This document shows, piece by piece, positions 45,798 through 53,930 of a stretch of DNA of 64,000 nt. Position numbers and translations under genes: made by a program. The number at the start of each line of letters is the position of its first letter. Position 1 is the first letter of the stretch. Origin of the DNA: Aureimonas sp. AU20. GTDB taxonomy: Bacteria > Pseudomonadota > Alphaproteobacteria > Rhizobiales > Rhizobiaceae. The notes under the pieces are model-generated. The model had not been told where the DNA came from, searched no databases, and saw nothing but the letters and a program-made list of their open reading frames with translations. The DNA lies in contig NZ_CP006367.1 in NCBI RefSeq assembly GCF_001442755.1, positions 1,488,001 to 1,552,000 of the forward strand, given 5' to 3'.

Positions 45798-46791
45798 CCC
45801 AACCAAGACCGTCGGCGCCGCTGCTGTGCCCGCCCGGCCGGCCTTCCACGCCGGATTTCAGTGGCGCGACTTCGTGGTCTACATCTTCTTTGCCGCCGTG
45901 CTCGTCTTCTTCGCCTTCACCATCGGCGACAAGGGCTTCCTGTCGATGGCGAACCTCTTCAACATCACGCGCACGACCTCGATGATCGCCGTCATCGCTG
46001 TCGCCATGACCTTCGTCATCGCGGCGGGCGAGCTCGATCTCTCTGTCGGCTCCACGGCGGCTTTGGCCGCGCTCGCCTCCGCGCTCGCCATGCAGGCGGG
46101 CTACGGCGTGGCGGGCGGCGTGGTCGCGGCGCTGGCGAGCGGGCTTCTGGTCGGCGCGGTGAACGGCTTCTTCGTCACCGTCGTCAACATCCCGTCCTTC
46201 CTGGTGACGCTCGGCATGATGCAGTTCGTGCGCGGCCTCGACATGCGCCTGACCTACACCAAGCCCGTGCCGATCTCGGACCAGACCTTCACCGGCCTGT
46301 TCGGCTCAGGCAGCCTCGGCCCGCTGCCCTCGCTCTTCGTCTGGTCGCTGGCGGTGGCGGCGATCGGCCATGTCGTCCTGCGCTATACGCCTTTCGGCCG
46401 GCAGGTGCTGGCGACGGGCGGCAACCGCGTCGCCGCGCAATATTCCGGCGTGCCGACCAAGCGCATCAAGCTCTATTGCTTTCTCATCAGCGGCGCGGCG
46501 GGCGCGGTGGCTGGCATGCTCTATTCCGGCATGATGCAGACGGCGCGCTATTCCTTCGGCACCGGCGCCGAGCTTGCCGCCATCGCGGCGGTGATCCTGG
46601 GCGGCACCAGTCTGTTCGGCGGCAAGGCGACGATCATCGGCACCTTCGTTGGCGCGCTTCTGATCGGAACGATCAACAACGGCCTCATCATCATGGGCCT
46701 CGATGTCAGCGAGCAGAACATGGTGGCCGGCGCGCTGATCGTGCTGGCGGTCGCCTTCGGCCGCAAGGGCGCCATGGGCGGCAGGCGCTAG
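45781..46791 (+). CDS. Sugar ABC transporter permease 2
   Basis: A 336-residue CUT2-type permease with a 30-residue polar N-terminus and about ten hydrophobic helices. Landmarks are FVIAAGELDLSVGSTAALAA, VNIPSFLVTLGMMQFVRGLD, VLATGGNRVAAQYSGVPTK and AVILGGTSLFGGKATIIGTF. It is the last gene of the hydrolase/importer operon and is followed by two hairpins, the second a good terminator. Confidence 0.93.
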
Positions 46792-46803
46792 CCAGGCGGG
46801 GGG

Positions 46804-46835
46804 CGCTCCGGTCCGAGCGGGGACGGGCCGGAGCG
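46804..46835 (+). terminator. First of two tandem hairpins after the second importer
   Basis: CGCTCCGGTCCG pairs with CGGGCCGGAGCG (12 bp, one G-T) around an 8-base loop. There is no U tract of its own. Confidence 0.55.
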
Positions 46836-46840
46836 AAGCG

Positions 46841-46879
46841 GGAAAAGGCAGGGCCGGCGTGCCCTGCCTTTTCCGTTTT
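46841..46879 (+). terminator. Rho-independent terminator after the second importer
   Basis: A perfect 14-bp stem GGAAAAGGCAGGGC/GCCCTGCCTTTTCC, 6-base loop, then GTTTTC. The A-rich 5' side can also act on the minus strand for the convergent DUF1989 gene. Confidence 0.85.
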
Positions 46880-47745
46880 CAGCCTTTGGTGCCGTGGCTG
46901 CGGTCGTAGGCGTTTACTGGTGGCGGCGCCCAGCCTTCCGGCAGGCGGGCAGGCTTGTAGACCTCCACCACGAGCGGATGGCAGGCTGCGACATCCGAGG
47001 AATGGACCGTCGAACAGTCGCCGCCGGGGCAGGCGGAGAGACAACCGAGAAGGTCGATCTCGGCGAAGAACTCGAGATAGTCCCCCGGCCGCACCGGGCT
47101 CGCCTTCATGAAATACTGACCTGTATCCCGCGTGAAGCCGGTGCACATGAAGACGTTGAGCACGTCATGCACATGCCGCTCGGCCTCGTGCAGCGGCAGC
47201 CCTGTCTCGGCGGCCAGCGCCCGCGTCAGGTTGGAATGGCAGCAATGGTGATACTGGCCGCCGCCGCTCAGCAGCGCGTGCGTGTAGGGATCGCAGCGCG
47301 TGCCGATCACGTCGTGGACCGAGCCGCCGAACGCGTCGAACCCGTACCAGTCCAGCGTATCATGGGTGATCGTCGCCATCGGGCGAAGCGTCGGAAAGCT
47401 GGAAAAGAGCTGGTCGCCGAGGCCGACATGCGTGCCGAACAGCGCCCGCGTCTTGCCGCTGTAGAAGCGCTCGGTGAGATCGGCCGCGTTGAAGAGGTTG
47501 AGATCGCCGACCTGCGGCCCCTCGACCGAGAGGATGCGGAAGAAATGGCCCGCCGGGGCGCGGAAGCAGGCGGCGTCGCGCGCCGGTACGGTGACCCGCT
47601 CCACCAGCGACCAGTCCTCCCGCACGGCGCGGTAGGCCGCGAGGTCGGGCTTCGGCAGGGTTTCCACGGGATAGCAGATCACGGGAGCGATAGACCGTCG
47701 GTGGGCGGCGTCGCCCGGCGCTTGGGTGAGGGGCTGAGGCTTCAA
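46879..47745 (-). CDS. DUF1989 (urea carboxylase-associated family) protein
   Basis: About 288 residues with the DUF1989 core: VPARDAACFRAPAGHFFRIL, QVGDLNLFNAADLTERFYSG, a Cys/His-rich metal-like centre GGGQYHHCCHSNLTRAL and VLNVFMCTGFTRDTGQYFMK, ending near CPGGDCSTVHSSDVAACHPL. The start is uncertain. The frame has no ATG in the right place; TTG 47745 follows GGAG at eight bases and was taken, while GTG 47682 or 47667 are shorter options. The family usually accompanies urea carboxylase, absent here. It is the last gene behind tctCBA, separated by a 17-bp-stem hairpin. Confidence 0.78.
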   Translation of the reverse strand: MKPQPLTQAPGDAAHRRSIAPVICYPVETLPKPDLAAYRAVREDWSLVERVTVPARDAACFRAPAGHFFRILSVEGPQVGDLNLFNAADLTERFYSGKTRALFGTHVGLGDQLFSSFPTLRPMATITHDTLDWYGFDAFGGSVHDVIGTRCDPYTHALLSGGGQYHHCCHSNLTRALAAETGLPLHEAERHVHDVLNVFMCTGFTRDTGQYFMKASPVRPGDYLEFFAEIDLLGCLSACPGGDCSTVHSSDVAACHPLVVEVYKPARLPEGWAPPPVNAYDRSHGTKG

Positions 47746-47811
47746 GAAGACGTCTCCGGGTTTGGCTGGTGGTTTCGATAGCGCGATGCCACCTGCGGTT
47801 CCAGCCGGACG

Positions 47812-47850
47812 CGAAACGGCCGCGACGGAGATGCCGTCGCGGCCGTTTCG
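47812..47850 (-). promoter_or_regulatory. 17-bp perfect hairpin between tctA and DUF1989 genes
   Basis: CGAAACGGCCGCGACGG pairs with its exact complement around a 5-base loop (AGATG on plus). There is no U tract on either strand, so it is more likely a message-stabilising or attenuating element than a simple terminator. Confidence 0.7.
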
Positions 47851-47870
47851 AGTGGCGCATTCGAGGAGGA

Positions 47871-49391
47871 TCAGCCGCCCGGCGCGCTGGCCTCGGTCCG
47901 TCCCCCACCGACAAGGCCGACGAGCCTGGACAGGAGCGGCCAGAAGAGCAGCAGCATGGCGAGGCCCATCAGCGTCGCCACCAGCGGGTTCGACCAGAAG
48001 ATCGAGATCGAGCCGCCGGAATAGAGCATGGACTGGCGGAAGGCGTCCTCGGCCTTGTCGCCCAGCACCATGGCGAGCACCAGCGGCGCGATGGGATAGT
48101 CCAGCCGCTTGAAGACATAGCCCATGACGCCGAAGGCGACCGCCATCATCACGTCGAACTCGGCATTGGCCACGGTGTAGGCGCCGATCAGGCAGACCAC
48201 GATGATGATCGGGCCGATGATGCCGAAGGGAATGCGCAGGATCGAGGCGAAGAGCGGCACGGTGGCGAGCACCAGCACCACGGCGATGATGTTGGAGAGA
48301 TACATGGAGGCGATGAGACCCCAGACGAAGTCCGGCTGCTCGGTGAAGAGGAGGGGGCCGGGCTGGAGGCCCCAGATCATCAGGCCACCCATCATGACGG
48401 CGGCGGTGGCCGAGCCCGGCACGCCGAGCGCCAGCATGGGCAGGAGCGCCGAGGTGCCGGCCGAATGGTCGGCGACTTCCGGCGCGATGACGCCTTCCGG
48501 CTCGCCCTTGCCGAAATTGGAGCCGTATTTGCCGAAGCGGCGGCCGAGCCCGTAGCTCATGAAGGAGGCGGCCGTCGGCCCGCCCGGCGTGATGCCCATC
48601 CACACGCCGACCGCCGCCGAGCGCAGGAAAGTCACCCAGTAGTGGGGCAGGCGCGCGAGCGCCCGGAAGATCTCGCGGATTTCGATGCGCGAGGAGACGC
48701 CCTTGAACTTCAGCTCCTCCTGAACGGTGAGAAGAAGCTCGCCGATGCCGAACAGGCCGATCACGGCGACCAGGAAGGAAATGCCGCGCAGAAGATCGGT
48801 GAAGCCGAAGGTGAGGCGCAGCTCGCCCGACACCGTGTCCATGCCCACCGTCGCGAAGGCGAGTCCCGCCAGGAGCGACACGGCGGTCTTCATGGGATCG
48901 GCGCCGCCGAGCCCGATGAAGGAGCAGAAGGCCAGGAGATAGATCGCGAAGAATTCCGGTGAGGAGAACCGCAGCGCGAAGGAGGCGATCCAGCCGGCGA
49001 GAACCGTGATGACGAGCACGCCCACCAGCGCGCCGATGCCGGCCGAGAAGAAGGCGGTGGCGAGCGCTTCCGTCGCGCGGCCCTGCTTGGCCATGGGATA
49101 GCCGTCGAAGGTCGTGGCGACGGAGGAGGGCTCGCCCGGAATGTTGAACAGGATCGAGGTGGTCGATCCGCCGAACAGCGCGCCCCAATACATGGAGGAG
49201 AGAAGGATGATCGCCGACACCGGGTCCATGGTGAAGGTCAGCGGCAGGAGCAGCGTCACCCCGTTCGGCGCGCCGAGGCCCGGCAGAACGCCGACCAGAA
49301 TGCCGAGCAGCACGCCCATGACGATAAGCGCGACATGGTAGAAGGACAGGGCGACGGAGAAGCCGTGCAGGAGATTGGCGAAGTCGGCCAT
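47871..49391 (-). CDS. tctA: Tripartite tricarboxylate transporter large membrane subunit TctA
   Basis: A 506-residue inner-membrane protein with about 12 helices and the TctA signatures LPGLGAPNGVTLLLPLTF and GALFGGSTTSILFNIPGEPS (substrate-site repeats), and a second half with GITPGGPTAASFMSYGLGRR and LALGVPGSATAAVMMGGL. It carries a carboxylate across the membrane using an ion gradient, with TctC as binding protein. AGGAG precedes the ATG. It is separated from tctB by a repeat element. Confidence 0.95.
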   Translation of the reverse strand: MADFANLLHGFSVALSFYHVALIVMGVLLGILVGVLPGLGAPNGVTLLLPLTFTMDPVSAIILLSSMYWGALFGGSTTSILFNIPGEPSSVATTFDGYPMAKQGRATEALATAFFSAGIGALVGVLVITVLAGWIASFALRFSSPEFFAIYLLAFCSFIGLGGADPMKTAVSLLAGLAFATVGMDTVSGELRLTFGFTDLLRGISFLVAVIGLFGIGELLLTVQEELKFKGVSSRIEIREIFRALARLPHYWVTFLRSAAVGVWMGITPGGPTAASFMSYGLGRRFGKYGSNFGKGEPEGVIAPEVADHSAGTSALLPMLALGVPGSATAAVMMGGLMIWGLQPGPLLFTEQPDFVWGLIASMYLSNIIAVVLVLATVPLFASILRIPFGIIGPIIIVVCLIGAYTVANAEFDVMMAVAFGVMGYVFKRLDYPIAPLVLAMVLGDKAEDAFRQSMLYSGGSISIFWSNPLVATLMGLAMLLLFWPLLSRLVGLVGGGRTEASAPGG

Positions 49392-49403
49392 CGTGTGTCT
49401 CCT

Positions 49404-49494
49404 AGAGCATTTCCAGGCAAGGCGGACACGCCTTGCCGTCGGATAATGCGGTGAAATCAGAAGCCTTGAGCATTTCGGATGTCATCGGAAAGGC
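49404..49494. repeat. Rhizobiales-type intergenic palindromic repeat in the tct operon
   Basis: About 90 bp bounded by two direct copies of GAGCATTTC (49406-49414, 49468-49476), with a central hairpin GGCAAGGCG-GACA-CGCCTTGCC (49416-49437) and the phrase GTCGGATAATGCGGTGAAAT. This arrangement closely resembles the dispersed AGAGCATTTTC...AGAGCATTTC elements common in intergenic DNA of Rhizobiales, as I remember them. It lies between two co-transcribed genes. Confidence 0.65.
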
Positions 49495-50037
49495 TCAGTG
49501 GATGCCGAGAAGCGGCATCAGCACGCCCTTGGCGAGCGGGACCTGAAACCAGAACTCGAACAGGACGAAGAAGGCCCCCATCGTGCAGACCGCGATGGCG
49601 AGCGCCTTGAGGAGGCTCGACTTGTTGAGCGTGACGATGGAGAAGACGAGAAACAGGCCGCAGGCGAAGTAGACGCCGAGCCAGGGAATAAGCGCGGCCG
49701 AGACCGCCGTCGGCACGAAGACCGAGGCGATGCGCCCGAGCGCGCCGTCTTCAAGAAACCGCTCGTCCAGCCCGTTTGCCGGATGCATCGCCGCCGGGCC
49801 GGCGACCTCCGCTTCCGCCGCCGGGCGCACGCGCCGACGCCCGGTCAGCCCGTAGCGCAGCGCGATTGCCAATCCGAGAAGCAGCACGAGAATGCCGATG
49901 CGGAAGGGAAAATAGCCGGCTGCCGGGCCGAAATCGGTCCAGCCGATGCCGTTCTCCCGTGCGCCATAGGCCGTAACCGCCCCGACCAGGGCAAGCGCCA
50001 GACCCGTGACCACTTCGACATGACGCCGAGTCACCAT
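49495..50037 (-). CDS. tctB: Tripartite tricarboxylate transporter small membrane subunit TctB
   Basis: A 180-residue protein with four hydrophobic helices and the TctB pattern FGPAAGYFPFRIGILVLLLG. The cytoplasmic loop between helices 2 and 3 is polar (RPAAEAEVAGPAAMHPANG). It pairs with TctA. CGGAGGACATC precedes the ATG. It sits 63 bp downstream of tctC. Confidence 0.92.
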   Translation of the reverse strand: MVTRRHVEVVTGLALALVGAVTAYGARENGIGWTDFGPAAGYFPFRIGILVLLLGLAIALRYGLTGRRRVRPAAEAEVAGPAAMHPANGLDERFLEDGALGRIASVFVPTAVSAALIPWLGVYFACGLFLVFSIVTLNKSSLLKALAIAVCTMGAFFVLFEFWFQVPLAKGVLMPLLGIH

Positions 50038-50100
50038 GATGTCCTCCGGGTGGAAGCGTGGAAAAAGGCGGCCCGGCGGGCCGCCTCGGGGAGCCTGGGG

Positions 50101-51096
50101 TTACTTCACCAGCCAGCCGTCGGCCTCGAACTGCTTGCGCGAGGTCTCGGCATTGTCGGCGATGTAGCTCTTGAACTCCTCGCCCGCGAGGAAGCGCGGG
50201 GTCTGCGAGGTCGTCTTCAGATAGGCCTGGAACTCCGGCGTCTCGGAGGCCTTGCGCAGCATGTCGGTGTAGTAGGCGACGGCCTCGGCCGGCACGTCCG
50301 CCGGGGCGAAGACGGTGCGCGGCATCTGGTAGCTCTCGATCGGCAACCCCTGCTCCTTGCAGGTGGGGATGTCGTTCCAGGACTGGGTCTCGGTCACCTT
50401 GTCCTTGTAGGCCATGCGCTGGGGCGCGACGACGCAAAGCGCCTTGGCCTGTCCCGCGCGCCACTGGCCGACATTTTCGGCCGGGTTGTTGGTGTTGGCG
50501 TCGATATGGTTGCCGGCAAGTTGCACGGCCGCTTCCGAACCCGACTTGAAGGGAATGTAGAGGAACTTCGCGCCGGTCGCCGCCTCGATCTGGCGCAGCA
50601 GCGTCTGGTCCACGTCCTTGGACTGCGAGCCACCGAACTTGATCGCGCCGGGCTTTTCCTTGCCGGCGTTCACGAGGTCCATGATCGTGTTGTAGGGGCT
50701 GTCGGCTTGCACCCAGACGATGAACTCGTCCACCGCGAGCGTCGCCACCGGCGTCAGACTGTCGGGCTTGTAGCCGATCTTGGTGACAAGCGGCAGCTGC
50801 CACTCGTTGGAGGTGCCGAAGATCAGCTTGTGCGCGTCGCCGGCCGAGCCGGTGCCGTAGATGAAGGCCTCCGCGCCCGAGCCGCCGCCCTTGTTGGCGA
50901 CCACGACGTTCTCCGGCGCCAGATCGTTCTTGGCGATCGCGGCCTGAAGCTGGCGGGCGAACTGGTCCGTGCCGCCGCCCGCGCCGCCGGCCGCGACGAA
51001 TTCGATCGGCTTCGTCGGCGCCCATTGGGCCGAGGCCGGCGCACTGGCGAAGGCGGCGGCAATGGCGACGAGGCTGGTCAGGGCTAGTGTCTTCAT
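50101..51096 (-). CDS. tctC: Tripartite tricarboxylate transporter substrate-binding protein TctC
   Basis: A 331-residue periplasmic protein (Bug/TctC family) with signal peptide ending APASA-QW. Family features are KPIEFVAAGGAGGGTDQFAR in the first strand/helix, AINVKFGGSQ-like IKFGGSQSKDVDQTLLRQIE and YIPFKSGSEAAVQLAGNHID. It binds an organic acid. The binding loops retain neutral contacts without an obvious clue to the acid, but the operon suggests a hydroxylated sugar acid. GGGAGGAACCGAC precedes the ATG. Confidence 0.93.
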   Translation of the reverse strand: MKTLALTSLVAIAAAFASAPASAQWAPTKPIEFVAAGGAGGGTDQFARQLQAAIAKNDLAPENVVVANKGGGSGAEAFIYGTGSAGDAHKLIFGTSNEWQLPLVTKIGYKPDSLTPVATLAVDEFIVWVQADSPYNTIMDLVNAGKEKPGAIKFGGSQSKDVDQTLLRQIEAATGAKFLYIPFKSGSEAAVQLAGNHIDANTNNPAENVGQWRAGQAKALCVVAPQRMAYKDKVTETQSWNDIPTCKEQGLPIESYQMPRTVFAPADVPAEAVAYYTDMLRKASETPEFQAYLKTTSQTPRFLAGEEFKSYIADNAETSRKQFEADGWLVK

Positions 51097-51204
51097 GTCG
51101 GTTCCTCCCGGTTGGTCTGGTCGGGGCGCGTCCTGCGCCCCCTGATGGGTCCTCGCCGCCCCTGGGCTCTCCTCAGCCCGGGGGCGGCGTGTTCTAGGGA
51201 TGCG

Positions 51205-52941
51205 TCAGGCGGGCAGGGGCTCCGCCGTCTCGGCGGCGGCGAGAACCTCCGAGACCGTTCGCGCGACAAGCGCGAGCGAGACGGCGCCGGCGTCGGGATG
51301 GCCGAGGCTTTTGGCCGCCAGCGGCCGGGCGCGGCCAAGACGCGGCGTCAGATCCCGGGTCTCCTGTGCCGCCACCGTCGCGGCCTCGGCGGCGGCGGCC
51401 CAGGCCGAGCGTAGATCGCGGCCGGCGGCGACTTCGCGCTCCAGCGTCTCGGCAAAGGGCACCAGCGCGTCGACCAGCGTCTTGTCGCCCGGCCGGGCGC
51501 GGCCGAGCGTGGTGACGGCTTCGAGCCCGGCTTTCGCGCCCGCCGCCACGCGGGGCGCGTCCGGCGCTTCGCCGTCGCCCAGCGCGGTGCCGAAGGCGCG
51601 CAGGAACAGGCCCCAGATGGCGCCCGACGTGCCGCCCGCCGTGTCGGCCCAGCGGTCCCCGGCATGGGCGAGAAGCGAGCCCGCGCCGGCGCCGGCGTCA
51701 AGCGCCTTGCGCCCGCCCTCCGCCGCTGAGGCGGAGCCGCGCCGCATGCCCTGGCCATGGTCGCCGTCGCCGGCAATGGCGTCGATGCGACCGAGTTCCT
51801 CCTCGGCCTTGGCCAGGACCTTCGCGATGGCTTCCAGCGCCGACTGGACGCGGGCCGCGCTTCGGTGCGAAGCCTCGGAGGCTGCGGTGAAGCGCAAGGT
51901 TTCTGCCTGGCTCTCGATGGGCTTCTCGGCCCGCTCGCGCGGCGTCCCATGGCCGCGCCGGAAGGCGGCGGTCTCAGCAGGCGCCAGCCAGAGCGGCTCC
52001 AGCTCGGCGTCGAGCCAGGTCAGCGTCAGCGAGCAGCCGGCCATGTCGAGGCTGGTGACGAACTCGCCGACCTCCGGCGCGACGAGCTCGAGGCCGCTCG
52101 CGCGCAGGCGCTCGGCGACATGGGTCCAGAGAACGAAGAGCTCTTCGTATTTGGTGGAGCCGAGCCCGTTCAGGATCGCGGCGACGCGGCCGTTGGCGCC
52201 CTCCGGGCGCTCGGCCAGCAGCGGCTCGACCAGCAGCCCGGCCAGCTCGGCGGCGACCATGCGCGGCTCGTCGCGAATGCTCGGCTCGCCATGGATGCCG
52301 AGGCCGATCGCGACCTGCGACGGATCGACGGAAAAGAGCGGGCCGTCCGCGCCCGGCAGCGTGCAGCCGGAATAGGCGATGCCGAGCGAAACGGTGCGCG
52401 CGTTGGCGAGCCGCGCCAGGCGCTCCACCTCGTCCAGCGACAGGCCGGCCTCGGCCGCCGCGCCCGCAATCTTGAACACCGGCACGTCGCCCGCGACGCC
52501 CCGGCGCTTGGGTTTCTCGTCGGCGCCCGCGCTCGCGACATCGTCGGTGACGGCGAGCACGCGCACGTCGATCCCTTCGCCGCGCAGCCGCTCCGCCGCC
52601 GCGCCGAAGTTCAGGACGTCGCCGGCATAGTTGCCGAAGCCGAGCAGGATGCCACCGCCGCGATGGGCCTGCCGGCAGAGCCGCGCGACGCTTTCCGTCG
52701 AGGGCGAGGCGAAGACGTCGCCCGCCACGGCCGCGTCGGCCAAGCCCGCGCCGACATAGCCGAGAAAGGCGGGATAGTGGCCCGAGCCGCCGCCGATCAC
52801 CAGGGCGACCTTGCCCTCAGGCGTCACGGTGGCCCGCAGCGCGCCGCCGCGCGTGGCGTGGACGAGATGACTGTAAACGTCGCAGAAGCCGGCAAGGGCG
52901 CTGGCGGCGAAGCGCTCCGGCGCGTCGAAGATCGACGTCAT
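51205..52941 (-). CDS. Dihydroxyacetone/tetrulose kinase, DhaK-DhaL fusion (1)
   Basis: A 578-residue single-chain kinase. The DhaK part has GGGSGHYPAFLGYVGAGLAD and the covalent substrate-binding His217 in GLGIHGEPS. The DhaL part, from about residue 375, has the three-Asp metal cluster DAIAGDGDHGQGMRRG and GGTSGAIWGLFLRAF. Members phosphorylate dihydroxyacetone or, in four-carbon polyol pathways, D- or L-erythrulose with ATP. The start overlaps the preceding isomerase-like gene by 4 bp (ATGA). Given the operon, a tetrulose or triulose product of the upstream enzymes is the likely substrate. Confidence 0.9.
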   Translation of the reverse strand: MTSIFDAPERFAASALAGFCDVYSHLVHATRGGALRATVTPEGKVALVIGGGSGHYPAFLGYVGAGLADAAVAGDVFASPSTESVARLCRQAHRGGGILLGFGNYAGDVLNFGAAAERLRGEGIDVRVLAVTDDVASAGADEKPKRRGVAGDVPVFKIAGAAAEAGLSLDEVERLARLANARTVSLGIAYSGCTLPGADGPLFSVDPSQVAIGLGIHGEPSIRDEPRMVAAELAGLLVEPLLAERPEGANGRVAAILNGLGSTKYEELFVLWTHVAERLRASGLELVAPEVGEFVTSLDMAGCSLTLTWLDAELEPLWLAPAETAAFRRGHGTPRERAEKPIESQAETLRFTAASEASHRSAARVQSALEAIAKVLAKAEEELGRIDAIAGDGDHGQGMRRGSASAAEGGRKALDAGAGAGSLLAHAGDRWADTAGGTSGAIWGLFLRAFGTALGDGEAPDAPRVAAGAKAGLEAVTTLGRARPGDKTLVDALVPFAETLEREVAAGRDLRSAWAAAAEAATVAAQETRDLTPRLGRARPLAAKSLGHPDAGAVSLALVARTVSEVLAAAETAEPLPA

Positions 52942-53891
52942 GCTTGAACTCCGGGTCTTGGCAGGATTTTCCTGAGATAGTCGCGATTGGCGGCGCTGAC
53001 GCTGAGGCCGTCGCCGCCGTAATGCTCGACCAGGAAGGGCGACCGGAAGCCGTGGGCCAGCGCCATGCGGATGGCCGCGCGGTAGTTGATCGTCCCGAAT
53101 TCCAGCGGGGCGGGCGCGGTCATGACGAGGCCGCTCGAGGCGTCCTCCATTCGTGTGTAGTTCTTGATGTGCCAATAGCCGCAAAAGGGCGCGAGCTTTT
53201 CCATCATCGCCTGCCAAGGCTCGACCTCGCGATGGAGGCGGACGAGATTGCCGAGATCGGCATTGATCTTCACGTTGGGCAGGTCGATTTCGGTGACGAG
53301 GCGAACCGCGCCGTCGGCCGTGCCCAGCAGCGTGTCCTCGTACATTTCCAGCGCGACTTCGAGGCCGAGGTCGCCCGCGTGCCGGCCGAGATCGCGCACC
53401 CGCTCCACGGCGAGGCGGAAGGTCTCGGGATCATCGGGGTTCTTCACGCCGTCGACGGTCCAGAACCACAGCGCCTTGCGCTGCGCGTCTGTCAGGGGCG
53501 AAAAGAAGCCGAAGGACACGGCCGCCGCGCCGATCCGGGCCGCCGTGTCGAGAACGCGGTGGCCATAGGCGACATGCGCCTCCCCGTGCTTGGGGTCGAT
53601 CAGGTTGCGCCGCGCGGTGGAAATGCCGGGAATGGTCAGCCCATGGGCGCCGACCACGCTCATGAACTCGTCCAGCCGCGAGGGCTCCAGATCGGCGACG
53701 CGCAGCCAGCTGTCGGTCGGGTCGAACTCGCTGAAGCCGGCGTCCGCGACGTCGGCCAGCGTCTCGAACCAGTCCTCGGCGGACTGGTCCTGCGTGGAGC
53801 GCCCGTCCAGCAGCAGGGCTGGATATTGGATCATCGCCGCGGCGATGGGCCAGTTGGTGCGATCGAGTTTCGGTTCGTCTGTATGGGACAT
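52938..53891 (-). CDS. Xylose-isomerase-like TIM-barrel protein (sugar isomerase/epimerase/decarboxylase)
   Basis: A 317-residue AP-endonuclease-2/xylose-isomerase-type barrel. Probable metal ligands occur in order: Glu in VALEMYEDTLLG, Asp in INADLGNLVRLH, His in YWHIKNYTRM and Glu in FLVEHYGGDG. Relatives include EryC-type epimerases, hydroxypyruvate isomerases and 3-oxo-isoapionate decarboxylase (OiaC), which makes L-erythrulose for a DhaK-type kinase. Placed between a dehydrogenase and such a kinase, the last type of reaction is attractive but unproven. GAGGAA precedes the ATG. Confidence 0.85.
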   Translation of the reverse strand: MSHTDEPKLDRTNWPIAAAMIQYPALLLDGRSTQDQSAEDWFETLADVADAGFSEFDPTDSWLRVADLEPSRLDEFMSVVGAHGLTIPGISTARRNLIDPKHGEAHVAYGHRVLDTAARIGAAAVSFGFFSPLTDAQRKALWFWTVDGVKNPDDPETFRLAVERVRDLGRHAGDLGLEVALEMYEDTLLGTADGAVRLVTEIDLPNVKINADLGNLVRLHREVEPWQAMMEKLAPFCGYWHIKNYTRMEDASSGLVMTAPAPLEFGTINYRAAIRMALAHGFRSPFLVEHYGGDGLSVSAANRDYLRKILPRPGVQA

Positions 53892-53930
53892 GCGCTTCCT
53901 CGCCGCGCGTGACCGGATGGGCGGCCCGGC

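Noticed and set aside
47667..47682. GTG starts for the DUF1989 gene
   Set aside because: Neither GTG has a ribosome binding site; the upstream TTG with GGAG is slightly better, but the start remains open.
46879..49188. A 769-codon minus-strand frame that continues the DUF1989 protein through tctA
   Set aside because: Only the last 290 or so codons carry the DUF1989 domain; the rest is an out-of-frame reading of tctA, so no fusion protein is claimed.
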